DNA from: Bacteroidota bacterium
GTDB taxonomy: Bacteria; Bacteroidota; Ignavibacteria; Ignavibacteriales; Ignavibacteriaceae
DNA: 64,000 nt
Assembly (NCBI GenBank): GCA_021824565.1
Contig: JAKAKL010000004.1
Span: forward strand, 45,480 to 109,479
Direction: 5' to 3'
Positions 24,962 to 33,466 of this stretch are shown piece after piece. The position numbers and the translations under genes are program-made. Numbering within the stretch: the first letter of the stretch is position 1; each line of letters opens with the position of its first letter. Below the pieces are notes generated by a model that had not been told where the DNA came from, made no database searches, and saw nothing but the letters and a program-made list of their open reading frames with translations.

Positions 24962-26515
24962 TCATTGTTGCGAGATTTCCATATTCAATTTAAAGTCGTA
25001 TGTCTCTTTTGCAGAAATTTTAATATTTTTAGTTACCTCTTTAAAATTTGGATTAACTATAGTCAGCATATATTCTCCAGGGAAAAGAGCAAGTGGTTTT
25101 TGCAGCGGAGTTGTGCCTTTATAAATTCCGTCAACATATATTTTGCCCCAGGGAAAAATATCACATGATAAATAACCTACAATTTCACTAAAATTTATTT
25201 TGACCGATGAAAGATTGTTCGGCTCCACATCAACATTTTGATTGTACGTTGGGAAGTCAGGGTTTTCAAGCGAGATTTTATGTGTTCCCGGTACTAATTG
25301 ATAACCATTTATAGGCGTCTGATCAATTTTTTTCCCATCTACATAAACGTCAGCCCACGGGAAACATTCAACCGACAGTTCTCCAGGCATATTGGAAACG
25401 GCATTTACATTTTTAGATTGTTGTATTATCGGTTTAATTTCGTCTTCTTTTTTTACCCGAGCTGCATCATTATTTTTAGTGATATTTTTTTGAGACTGAG
25501 GCAATATCTCCTGTGTAGTTTTATTCTCTAAAGGCGATTCTTGCTGAGATATGACACTGCGCTTATTATCAAAAGCGCCAGATCTAAATAAAATTAATCC
25601 TGAAAGAGCAGCAGAAGCTACAAGCATAACAACCAGCACAAAAACAAGGCGTTTTCTACCCAGCTTTTTAAGTTGAATATTAACATGAGTTTCCGAGACT
25701 AATGCATCAGAACTAATTATTTTTAACACATCGTACGAAGATTTAGCTCTATCGTCGAGATTCTTTTTAAGCAAAAGTTTTAATGCTTGCTGAATATTTT
25801 CAGGCAAATTTTTCGTACCGGCGAAAATTTTTTCTTCATTAAAGGTTAATATATTGTTAAGAGTTTCATTAATATTCTCACCAAGGAAAGGATTTGATCC
25901 TGTTAATAATTCATAAGCAACCGTGCCTGCGGAAAAAAGGTCGCTCTGTAAAACTTTTTCTCCTCTTATTTGTTCAGGCGCCATGTAGCCAGGCGTACCT
26001 ACAATCGAGGTAGATTTGGTCAAAGTATTTTCATTGATGATTAATGCAAGTCCAAAGTCTGCTACTTTTAAATGAAGGTCAATATTAACGAGTATATTTT
26101 CCGGCTTTATATCACGATGAATTATTTTATTTTGATGTGCGAAGTTCAATGACTGCAGAAGCTGAGTTACAAGTTTTATCTTTTCATCTAATGTAAGAAC
26201 ATTTTTATTGATAACGTCACGAAGATTGCGGCTCTCAAAAAATTCAAAAGAGATGTAAAAAAAATTTTTGTACATTCCGAAATCAAGCACCTTGATAAGA
26301 TTCGGATGATCGAGCATAGCAAGAATCTTTGCTTCGCGCTTAAATCTTTCGAGCATTGATTTATCAGGAAGATTATCCACATCAAGCGTTTTAAGAATTA
26401 TTTTCTTGCCAAGGTAAATATGATCTGCAAGATAAACTGCGGCGCAGTCATCTTTCTTAAGAAGCTTTATTACTTCAAACTTGTCAAATAATATTTCAGT
26501 TGTAGTTTTTTCCAT
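24962..26515 (-). CDS. Transmembrane Ser/Thr protein kinase with two extracytoplasmic PEGA domains
   Basis: A 517-residue Hanks-type kinase. The N-terminal kinase domain (about 10-265) has Lys42, HRDIKPEN (133-140), DFG (153-155) and APEQ, but the usual Gly-rich loop is replaced by LLKKDDCAAVYLA with no glycine. A membrane helix follows at about 290-311. A linker then leads to two tandem PEGA domains (about 374-440 and 441-510) with FPWADVYVDGKKIDQTPI and FPWGKIYVDGIYKGTTPL. PEGA domains are surface or peptidoglycan-facing modules, so this is a one-pass sensor kinase with a periplasmic ligand domain. It starts 1 base after the sigma-54 activator stop, so the two are co-expressed. A PPP-type phosphatase is encoded nearby at 29167. 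Confidence 0.92.
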   Translation of the reverse strand: MEKTTTEILFDKFEVIKLLKKDDCAAVYLADHIYLGKKIILKTLDVDNLPDKSMLERFKREAKILAMLDHPNLIKVLDFGMYKNFFYISFEFFESRNLRDVINKNVLTLDEKIKLVTQLLQSLNFAHQNKIIHRDIKPENILVNIDLHLKVADFGLALIINENTLTKSTSIVGTPGYMAPEQIRGEKVLQSDLFSAGTVAYELLTGSNPFLGENINETLNNILTFNEEKIFAGTKNLPENIQQALKLLLKKNLDDRAKSSYDVLKIISSDALVSETHVNIQLKKLGRKRLVFVLVVMLVASAALSGLILFRSGAFDNKRSVISQQESPLENKTTQEILPQSQKNITKNNDAARVKKEDEIKPIIQQSKNVNAVSNMPGELSVECFPWADVYVDGKKIDQTPINGYQLVPGTHKISLENPDFPTYNQNVDVEPNNLSSVKINFSEIVGYLSCDIFPWGKIYVDGIYKGTTPLQKPLALFPGEYMLTIVNPNFKEVTKNIKISAKETYDFKLNMEISQQ

Positions 26516-28000
26516 CTACAAATTTTCGCCAATCTCCTTAATCTTAAGCTGAACCCAGCGAACTGACACATCCAGCGATTTGGCAACAAGAGTCCGGTTG
26601 CCGTTAAATTCTTCAAGACGTTTCTTCAACAAAACTTTTTCAAAATCTCTGAGCGTTCCGCTAAAACTTAACTTATCACCATCCTCTTCAATAATTACAT
26701 GTTCGGGTAAAATCTTATCGCCTTCGCATAAGATTAATGCACGCTGGATAACATTTTCAAGCTGTCGAACATTTCCGGGCCAGTTAAACGACTCAAGAAT
26801 TTTCATCGCTCTCGGGTCGAGATAAATTTTTTTATCGAAATATTTTTTTATAAAATGATTAACGAGAAGAGGAATATCTCCGCGCCTTTCACGAAGCGGC
26901 GGAATTTTAATCGGGAAAACATTAAGCCTATAAAATAAATCCTCCCTGAACTTTTCTTCTTTTGAAAGTTGTCTAAGATCTTTGTTTGTTGCTGCTATAA
27001 TTCTTACATCAACTTTAATAACGTTTGTATCGCCAAGCCTTATAATTTCTTTATTTTGAAGAACTCTTAAAAGTTTAGCCTGAAGCGCTATCGATATATC
27101 GGCAATTTCATCCAGGAAGAAAGTACCGTTGTTAGCAACTTCAAATAATCCTTTTTTATCGCCGGTGGCACCGGTAAACGCGCCCCGTTTATATCCAAAC
27201 AATTCACTTTCAAGTAATGTGTCAGGGATAGAGCCGCAGAACTGTGCGAGATAAGGTCGGTTTTTCCGCATACTCAAATTGTGAATCGCTCTTGCAACTA
27301 ATTCTTTGCCGGTACCGCTTTCGCCGAGCAGTAAAACGGTAGCATCAGTTGCAGCAACTTTATGAATCAGTGAAATCATTTTCTGCATCGCAGGGCTCTC
27401 ACCGATCAATTCCGGAATTTGTTTTACCGATTGAAGCTGATTCAGCAATATTGAATTTTCATCCTGCAGTTTTTCAATGTTACTTATCTTATCGAGTGCA
27501 AGCGAAACCAGATTTGAAAAGAAATCAAGAAAGATAAGATTAGCATCAGTAAACTCTTTCCTGTTAATCTGGCTATCGACAAGGATTACACCCCAAACTT
27601 TATCATCACGAATAATCGGGACTCCGAGAATGGATTTAATATTATGTATCTGTACACTTTTAAATTGCGAAATATTAGGATCGCTTTGAACATCATGATA
27701 TATGCACGGTTCTCTTTGCGCGACCACCTTCTGTATAATCCCAGAAGAAAAAACCTTAAGGTCTTCAATGTTTTCCTGCTGAATATTTCTTGCGGCAATT
27801 ATAGTATAATCGTTTGTCACCTCATTGTATTTAACAAAAAGCCCGCGCTCAGCGTTTATTACTTTAATAATAATATCAAGCGTATCGCTAATAAGCGAGT
27901 CCTGGTAAACGGCTGAGTTAAGAGTTTTGCTGATCTGGTAAAGAGTTTCAAATTGCTCTTTGTCAAGAAGTCTGATTTTCTCCGTATTGTATGAAATCAT
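26516..28000 (-). CDS. GAF-domain sigma-54-dependent transcription activator
   Basis: A 494-residue enhancer-binding protein. The GAF sensor domain (about 18-172) contains ERGLFVKYNE and VPIIRDDKVWGVILVDSQ. The AAA+ sigma-54 domain (about 197-430) has Walker A GESGTGKE (226-233), the GAFTGA loop (273-278), DEIADISIALQAKLLRVLQ and FYRLNVFPIKIPPLRER. The C-terminal Fis-type helix-turn-helix reads NGNRTLVAKSLDVSVRWVQL and onward. There is no receiver domain, so control must come through the GAF ligand or another modification. The directly adjacent Ser/Thr kinase is the obvious candidate regulator. Length is normal. Confidence 0.94.
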   Translation of the reverse strand: MISYNTEKIRLLDKEQFETLYQISKTLNSAVYQDSLISDTLDIIIKVINAERGLFVKYNEVTNDYTIIAARNIQQENIEDLKVFSSGIIQKVVAQREPCIYHDVQSDPNISQFKSVQIHNIKSILGVPIIRDDKVWGVILVDSQINRKEFTDANLIFLDFFSNLVSLALDKISNIEKLQDENSILLNQLQSVKQIPELIGESPAMQKMISLIHKVAATDATVLLLGESGTGKELVARAIHNLSMRKNRPYLAQFCGSIPDTLLESELFGYKRGAFTGATGDKKGLFEVANNGTFFLDEIADISIALQAKLLRVLQNKEIIRLGDTNVIKVDVRIIAATNKDLRQLSKEEKFREDLFYRLNVFPIKIPPLRERRGDIPLLVNHFIKKYFDKKIYLDPRAMKILESFNWPGNVRQLENVIQRALILCEGDKILPEHVIIEEDGDKLSFSGTLRDFEKVLLKKRLEEFNGNRTLVAKSLDVSVRWVQLKIKEIGENL

Positions 28001-28032
28001 TTATACCTTATCTATAATAATGATAATATTTT

Positions 28033-29031
28033 TTATTGCACACGAAAAGTTGCGGGAAGCGATCTTGAACTATTTTGAAATTGATCTACAATCCAAATTA
28101 CCCAATAATAATTTTTCACCGCAAGAGGAGACGTAATTTGGTACGAAACTGAATCGGAAGATACGCCATTCTTCTGCAATACAAGTTGCGAATTAGCAAA
28201 GTCATTTGTATAAACTTGAATCATGTATGTAAACGGATAACCCGACGTAAATCTTTGCCACGTTAAAAGCGGTGTTGACGTTACTGTTGTATCGTTTGCC
28301 GGACTTTGAATTAAAATACCGTTTTTAATTACTCGTGTCACCTTCTCGCTTCCGACAGGGAATTCTCTTCCGAAAATATCTTTTGCAATAATGTTAAAGT
28401 TAAGTCCTATTGTCTGTTCTATATCCGAAATATTCATGTCTTGTGTTGTAAGAGTAGTTTGATAAGTTTTACTCGTAACATCAAAGCTAAGCGTTTTTTT
28501 TAAATTCAAATCAGTGCTTTGTACAAAAACAGAATCAAGATCGTTATCTTTGTCCGAAATCTTAGCATTAATAAAAAGCTGATAAGTTTGTCCAGGCGGA
28601 CTAAACTGGTTGATGACCACTGTGTAAATTAATATGCTGTCAAGCTGTGGAATCTGATTCAAATTTATTTGATAACTTAATTTTTGCATATTGTTCCAAG
28701 CCACATTAATCGTATCAGACAAAAATCCGTTCTTCTGAAAAATTAATTTACCATCGACAGGCTTGATATTGCTGATTACAAAATTTCCATTAGCGTCAGA
28801 GCTAACAACTATGTTGCCTGGCTGCCAGTATACTGAAACTCCTGCTATACCAGTATATGGTACGCTAAAGGTTTGAACAGTTCCTGAAATAGAGACATAT
28901 GAATAATTCGGGTTTGCGGGATCAAGCGGATTGTTTCGCGGTGCATTACATGAAATTGCACTAATGCAAAAAAACAATAGCAACGTACCAAAAAAAAATT
29001 TTTTAAAATTATTTTTATCGCCGAAATTCAT
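28033..29031 (-). CDS. Lipoprotein with a carboxypeptidase-regulatory-like beta domain
   Basis: A 332-residue lipoprotein. I place the start at the ATG at 29031 because the frame further up begins only with a TTG. It begins MNFGDKNNFKKFFFG, followed by a hydrophobic stretch and lipobox ISAISC, and then NAPRNNPLDPANPNYS. That NPLDPxNPxY wording after the lipidated Cys is common in Ignavibacteria and Bacteroidota lipoproteins. An Ig-like/carboxypeptidase-regulatory fold follows (ISGTVQTFSVPYTGIAGVSV, VVSSDANGNFVISNIKP). The C-terminus (TPLLTWQRFTSGYPFTYMI) is fibronectin-like. It probably faces the periplasm or surface. It lies 32 bases before the activator start on the same strand. Confidence 0.77.
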   Translation of the reverse strand: MNFGDKNNFKKFFFGTLLLFFCISAISCNAPRNNPLDPANPNYSYVSISGTVQTFSVPYTGIAGVSVYWQPGNIVVSSDANGNFVISNIKPVDGKLIFQKNGFLSDTINVAWNNMQKLSYQINLNQIPQLDSILIYTVVINQFSPPGQTYQLFINAKISDKDNDLDSVFVQSTDLNLKKTLSFDVTSKTYQTTLTTQDMNISDIEQTIGLNFNIIAKDIFGREFPVGSEKVTRVIKNGILIQSPANDTTVTSTPLLTWQRFTSGYPFTYMIQVYTNDFANSQLVLQKNGVSSDSVSYQITSPLAVKNYYWVIWIVDQFQNSSRSLPATFRVQ

Positions 29032-29166
29032 TATAAGCAAAAAAGAGATAAATAAAATACTTATTAAAACCAAACCGCAATCTTTGTCCCTTAAAGTTAA
29101 TAAAATCTATGCAAAAGAATTGTAAGATATATAACTAAAGGATAATACAAACCAGCCTCTGGCAAG

Positions 29167-29880
29167 TCATTTTATATCATCGTTGTTTGTAGGTTCTGAT
29201 AATGCATCAATGATTTTACCATTGGCAATAACAACTGCGCTTAGCTTATTGCCGGTATAAACGGAAGTATCAATATAAACAACATTGTTATTCTTTTTAA
29301 ATGTTACATCATTCATTCTGGTATGTCCAACAATTTGCAGCTTGCCTAGATTTACTAACTCATCTCTTGTCCAAAGGATACCGTGCGGACTCTCGATATC
29401 TTTTTTAAGAATGTTTTCTAGAATGTCTATATCATTGTTAAAATCAGAAGGTATATCTTTCTTAAAAAATTTAGAAACTCCGGCATGGGATATAAAACAG
29501 TCGTCCCCTTCTAAACTCGGGGAGGCTGGTATATTTATGAAAAGTGGTGCTTGATTAATAAAGCTAAGGTGTTGTTCTAATTTATCAAAATGATTGTTGT
29601 ATGACGCCACTGTTTTTTCATATCCGTTATACAGCCAAGCAGTTCCCATCGCGCTTGCAGGATGTTTAATAAAATTATAAAACATAAGATCGTGATTGCC
29701 GGGTACAAAATTAATCTTTTCGGAAATTATGAAATCTACAACTTCATAACTAAAATTACCTCGGTCGACTAAATCGCCTACAGAATACAAAGTAATGCCG
29801 GGATACTTTTGTCTAATTTTGCTGACCAAATTTTTCAAAGTATAATAACAGCCATGAATATCGCCGATAACAGCAATCAT
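29167..29880 (-). CDS. PPP-family Ser/Thr phosphatase-like metallophosphoesterase
   Basis: A 237-residue cytoplasmic metallophosphoesterase with the PPP signature GDIHG (6-10), GDLVDRG (35-41) and GNHD (61-64). SHAG and a VGHTRMNDV-type segment supply the further His ligands. The closest bacterial relatives are the PrpA/PrpB Ser/Thr-Tyr phosphatases and symmetrical Ap4A hydrolases, and the sequence alone does not separate them. Because a Ser/Thr kinase is encoded 2.6 kb downstream on the same strand, protein phosphatase activity is plausible. The start of the kinase-activator-lipoprotein cluster may lie here. Confidence 0.85.
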   Translation of the reverse strand: MIAVIGDIHGCYYTLKNLVSKIRQKYPGITLYSVGDLVDRGNFSYEVVDFIISEKINFVPGNHDLMFYNFIKHPASAMGTAWLYNGYEKTVASYNNHFDKLEQHLSFINQAPLFINIPASPSLEGDDCFISHAGVSKFFKKDIPSDFNNDIDILENILKKDIESPHGILWTRDELVNLGKLQIVGHTRMNDVTFKKNNNVVYIDTSVYTGNKLSAVVIANGKIIDALSEPTNNDDIK

Positions 29881-29912
29881 AAAGAATAATTCTTAAACTA
29901 TTTTTGAGATAA

Positions 29913-31268
29913 TTAAATATAATTATTTTTTCGTGCGTATTCGTACAGCCCGTCACGAAAATTTGGGTGAGCAATATTGATTAGAAGCTTAACTCTCTCT
30001 CTTAATGTTTTGCCAAACAGTTGTGCATAGCCGTATTCGGTAACAACGTAATGAACGTCTCCCCGACCTGTAATTACGCCGGCACCAGGATTAAGAAATG
30101 GTACTATGCGTGATATTTTAAAATCTTTCGTAGTTGACGGCAGCGCAATTATAGGTTTGCCGCCTTCAGATCTTGACGCTCCTCTAATAAAATCAAGCTG
30201 CCCGCCAAATCCGCTGAACAACTTTGCTCCAATTGAATCAGAACATACTTGTCCTGTTATATCAACTTCTATCGCTGAATTAATTGCAACCATCTTATTA
30301 TTCTTGGCAATAATGAACGGGTCGTTAACATATTCCTGAGGATGGAATTCTATCATTGGGTTATTGTTAATGAATTTATACAGCTTCTTAGTTCCCAAAA
30401 CAAAGCCCGCAACTATTTTGCCCGGATGAAGCGTTTTCATTTCATTACTAATAACACCTTTTTCCACAAGCTCAACTGCACCATCGGAGAACATTTCCGA
30501 ATGAATACCCAAAGCTTTTCTATCGGACAAATATTTTAATACGAAATCCGGTATTGCGCCAATGCCCATTTGCAATGTAGAGCCGTCTTCAATAAGCTGA
30601 GAAATATTATAGGCGATAGCTTTGTTGACTTCAGTAACTTCCGGGCAAGTTTCTCTCTCTCCTTGAGGAAGTTCAGCAATGTCTTCATCAACTTCAACAA
30701 TATATTTTATTTTGTTAATGTGAATAAAGCTATCGCCTAATGTTCTAGGCATATTTTTATTTACCTGTGCAATAATAATCTTTGCTCTTTCAGCACCCGT
30801 CTTTGTCAGACCAACCTCAACTCCAAAGCTGCAAAAGCCGTGCTCGTCGGGCGGTGAAACGTGTATAAAAGCAGCATCAAGCTTTATTATTCCTTTAGAA
30901 AAAAGCAATGGAGTTTCGTAAAGAAAAATTGGAGTAAAGTCTGCTCTTCCCTCTCTTACTGCATTCCTTGTATTGGCGCCGATAAAAAAAGCATTGTGTC
31001 TAAAATTCTTTTCAAGCCCTTGAGCAAGATAAGAAACATCCCCTACCGCAAGAGCATGCATTATTTCTACATTCTCAAGTTCATCTTTCCTTCTTACTAA
31101 AGCATCAATCAGCACCGCCGGGAAAGCGCAATTTGAATGAGCTAAAATTTTATCTCCCGATTTGATTACCTTGACGGCTTCGTCTGCAGTAACAATTTTC
31201 TCGTTATAGGTTTTGAGGATATTAAACGGGATTGAATTTCTTGTTCTTTGATCGTCGATTGAGACCAT
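29913..31268 (-). CDS. Acetyl-CoA hydrolase/4-hydroxybutyrate CoA-transferase family protein
   Basis: A 451-residue CoA-transferase of the Cat1/AbfT group that exchanges CoA between acyl-CoA and a carboxylic acid (or hydrolyses acetyl-CoA). Visible are MHALAVGDVSY, FIHVSPPDEHGFCSFGVEVG, LQMGIGAIPDFVLKYL, GIHSEMFSDGAVELVEKGV (containing the probable catalytic Glu) and FSGFGGQLDFIRGASRS. The C-terminal motif VTEYGYAQLFGKTLRERV is typical. The substrate could be acetate, butyrate or 4-hydroxybutyrate. It lies beside alanine dehydrogenase, consistent with fermentative or amino-acid metabolism. Confidence 0.9.
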   Translation of the reverse strand: MVSIDDQRTRNSIPFNILKTYNEKIVTADEAVKVIKSGDKILAHSNCAFPAVLIDALVRRKDELENVEIMHALAVGDVSYLAQGLEKNFRHNAFFIGANTRNAVREGRADFTPIFLYETPLLFSKGIIKLDAAFIHVSPPDEHGFCSFGVEVGLTKTGAERAKIIIAQVNKNMPRTLGDSFIHINKIKYIVEVDEDIAELPQGERETCPEVTEVNKAIAYNISQLIEDGSTLQMGIGAIPDFVLKYLSDRKALGIHSEMFSDGAVELVEKGVISNEMKTLHPGKIVAGFVLGTKKLYKFINNNPMIEFHPQEYVNDPFIIAKNNKMVAINSAIEVDITGQVCSDSIGAKLFSGFGGQLDFIRGASRSEGGKPIIALPSTTKDFKISRIVPFLNPGAGVITGRGDVHYVVTEYGYAQLFGKTLRERVKLLINIAHPNFRDGLYEYARKNNYI

Positions 31269-31303
31269 AAATTTCTTATCTTTTGGATTTTGAAATTCAA
31301 CTT

Positions 31304-32425
31304 TTAATTAGTTGAAAATATACGAAGCCTTCTATATTCAAAATTAAAAATATTAGCGATGGCTTCATTTGAAACATACCCATTATAAGTACAAACCCCT
31401 TTGGCAAGCCCTTCATCTCCGAGAAGAGCATTTGATAAACCGTTATCAGCAATATCCTGTATGTAAGGCAGTGAAGCATTATTCAAACCGTAACTTGCAG
31501 TTTTTGATACAAGCGCCGGCATATTGGGGACACAATAATGTATGACATCATGCATATAATAAACTGGATCGGAAAGTGTCTTGATATGGCTTGTTTCTAT
31601 GCAGCCTCCCTGGTCTATTGAAACATCAATGATCACCGCGCCTTTTTTCATCTGCTTGACCATTTCTTCAGTAACGAGGTGCGGAGTTTTTTCACCCTTA
31701 ATAAGCACCGCCCCTATCAGGACATCTGCAAATTTAACCCCTCTTGAAATTGTATATGGATTTGCAATTACGGTAGTTAATTGTTTATTGAAGGTGGAAT
31801 CAATTTTTCTTAACCTGCTTAAGTCTTTATCAAGTACTACAACGTGAGCACCACGTCCTAAAGCAGCTCTTGCGGCAGTTGTTCCGACAACACCTGCGCC
31901 TAAAATTACAACTGCTGCAGGTGCAACACCTGTGATCCCGCCGAGCAAAATTCCTCTTCCGCCTTTAGAATAACTTTCCAAATATCGTTCTGCAATCTGT
32001 ATTGACAGCTGTCCGGCAATTTCACTCATCGAATGAAGCACAGGCAGCCCGGATTCATTTTCTATCAGTTCGTATCCGATTGCAGTAATATTTTTCTTAA
32101 GGAGAACTTCTATTGCGGATTTTTTTCCAACAGCCAAATGAAGAAACGAAAATAAAGTTTGATTTTCTTGAAGAAGGTCGACTTCATCATCAGAAAGCGG
32201 CGTTACTTTAGAAATTAATTCTGCTCTGCGGTAAACTTCTTCAGCGCTGTATACAACCACAGCTCCGGCTTGTTGATAATCTTCATCGCTAAAGTTGCTG
32301 CCTTCGCCGGCTCCGCTCTGAAAATAAATCGTATGACCAGACCTCGTTAAAGAATCTACTCCCGCAGGAGCTAAAGCAACTCTTTTTTCTTCTTGAATAT
32401 TTTCTTTAGGTATCCCTATTCTCAT
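31304..32425 (-). CDS. ald: Alanine dehydrogenase
   Basis: A 373-residue NAD-dependent L-alanine dehydrogenase (L-alanine to pyruvate and ammonia). It begins MRIGIPKENIQEEKRVALAP, the Ald/PntA N-terminal pattern, and has the Rossmann glycine motif VVILGAGVVGTTAARAALG. The catalytic-site residues are in the HLAVGK, DVSIDQGGCIETS and HYCVPNMPALV segments. Length and motif order match octahedral Ald enzymes and not PntA. The 84-base gap upstream contains an AT-rich stretch but no clear promoter. It may be co-transcribed with the CoA-transferase 35 bases downstream. Confidence 0.95.
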   Translation of the reverse strand: MRIGIPKENIQEEKRVALAPAGVDSLTRSGHTIYFQSGAGEGSNFSDEDYQQAGAVVVYSAEEVYRRAELISKVTPLSDDEVDLLQENQTLFSFLHLAVGKKSAIEVLLKKNITAIGYELIENESGLPVLHSMSEIAGQLSIQIAERYLESYSKGGRGILLGGITGVAPAAVVILGAGVVGTTAARAALGRGAHVVVLDKDLSRLRKIDSTFNKQLTTVIANPYTISRGVKFADVLIGAVLIKGEKTPHLVTEEMVKQMKKGAVIIDVSIDQGGCIETSHIKTLSDPVYYMHDVIHYCVPNMPALVSKTASYGLNNASLPYIQDIADNGLSNALLGDEGLAKGVCTYNGYVSNEAIANIFNFEYRRLRIFSTN

Positions 32426-32509
32426 ATTCTTTTCTGATTAATTATATATACTTTTACAACCAGTCTACTCTAACTTATTTATTTTGAAGATAAAATCAAA
32501 AGATATTTT

Positions 32510-33463
32510 TCAGTTCACGCGCGTTAGTGGCGCCTTACCGGAAAGTACACTAACTATATTCTTGGCGGCAAGTTCAGCCATCTTGCTTCTTGCCTCGAAA
32601 GAAGCGCTTCCAATATGAGGGAGAAGGACAACATTTTTTAATTTCAGAAGTTCTAGGTTAAGATGCGGCTCGTTTTCGTACACATCAAAACCGGCTGAAA
32701 AAATTTTTTTTGCTTTGAGAAATTCAATTAGGGCTTTCTCGTCTACAATTTCTCCTCTCGCTGTATTAATTATTATTGCTGTTTCTTTTAGAAGCGATAA
32801 TTTGTCACTGCTTAGCAGATGAAAAGTTTTCGGCGTAAGTGGAAGATGAATTGAAACTATATCCGAATGTTTAAGCAGAAAATCAAGCGAAACTTTTTTC
32901 GCATCCGTTTTTAATTCAAGATAATTATTTTTCGAGTTAGAAAAGTAAAGTATTTTAGTACCGAATGCGTGTGCGCGTATTGCTGCAGCAGTACCAATTC
33001 TGCCGGCTCCCAGAATTCCAAAAATTTTATCTTTTAATTCTACCCCAAGTAAAAGCTCAGGAGACCAGCCTTTAAATTTACCATTTCTAACTAAGTTCTC
33101 GCCCTCAATAATATTTCTTGCGCATGATAAAGTTAAAGCAACAGCTAAATCGGCAGTCGCATCGGTTAACACATCAGGCGTATTAGTTACGATAATATTT
33201 TTCTGTTTAGCGAAATCAATGTCAATGTTATTAAAGCCTACAGCGTAGTTAGCTATAATTCTGCATTGTTTCATTTGCGCGATTATTGTCCTGTCAAATT
33301 TATCCGATAACAAAGATATAACACCGTCAACATCTTTTACATTTTTTAACAACTCTCTTTGAGCTAGTTGTTTATCTTTTTGATAGACGATAACATTTAT
33401 ATTCTTTTTTCTAAGAAGTTCTACAGCGACATCCGGAATTTTTCTTGTAATAAATACTTTCAT
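32510..33463 (-). CDS. D-2-hydroxyacid dehydrogenase (glyoxylate/hydroxypyruvate reductase type)
   Basis: A 317-residue D-isomer-specific NAD(P)-dependent dehydrogenase. The NAD fold has GILGAGRIGTAAAIRAHAFG. The catalytic residues are in INTARGEIVDE (Arg), FDVYENEPHL (Glu) and LLPHIGSASFEAR (His). These follow glyoxylate reductase or D-glycerate dehydrogenase more than PGDH, because there is no ACT domain. The likely substrate is glyoxylate, hydroxypyruvate or another 2-oxoacid. It starts 3 bases from the SpmA/B-type gene stop. Confidence 0.92.
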   Translation of the reverse strand: MKVFITRKIPDVAVELLRKKNINVIVYQKDKQLAQRELLKNVKDVDGVISLLSDKFDRTIIAQMKQCRIIANYAVGFNNIDIDFAKQKNIIVTNTPDVLTDATADLAVALTLSCARNIIEGENLVRNGKFKGWSPELLLGVELKDKIFGILGAGRIGTAAAIRAHAFGTKILYFSNSKNNYLELKTDAKKVSLDFLLKHSDIVSIHLPLTPKTFHLLSSDKLSLLKETAIIINTARGEIVDEKALIEFLKAKKIFSAGFDVYENEPHLNLELLKLKNVVLLPHIGSASFEARSKMAELAAKNIVSVLSGKAPLTRVN

Positions 33464-33466
33464 ATA

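Noticed and set aside
28033..29073. Longer start (TTG at 29073) for the lipoprotein
   Set aside because: It would bury the lipoprotein signal behind 14 extra hydrophobic residues; the ATG at 29031 gives a standard signal and lipobox.
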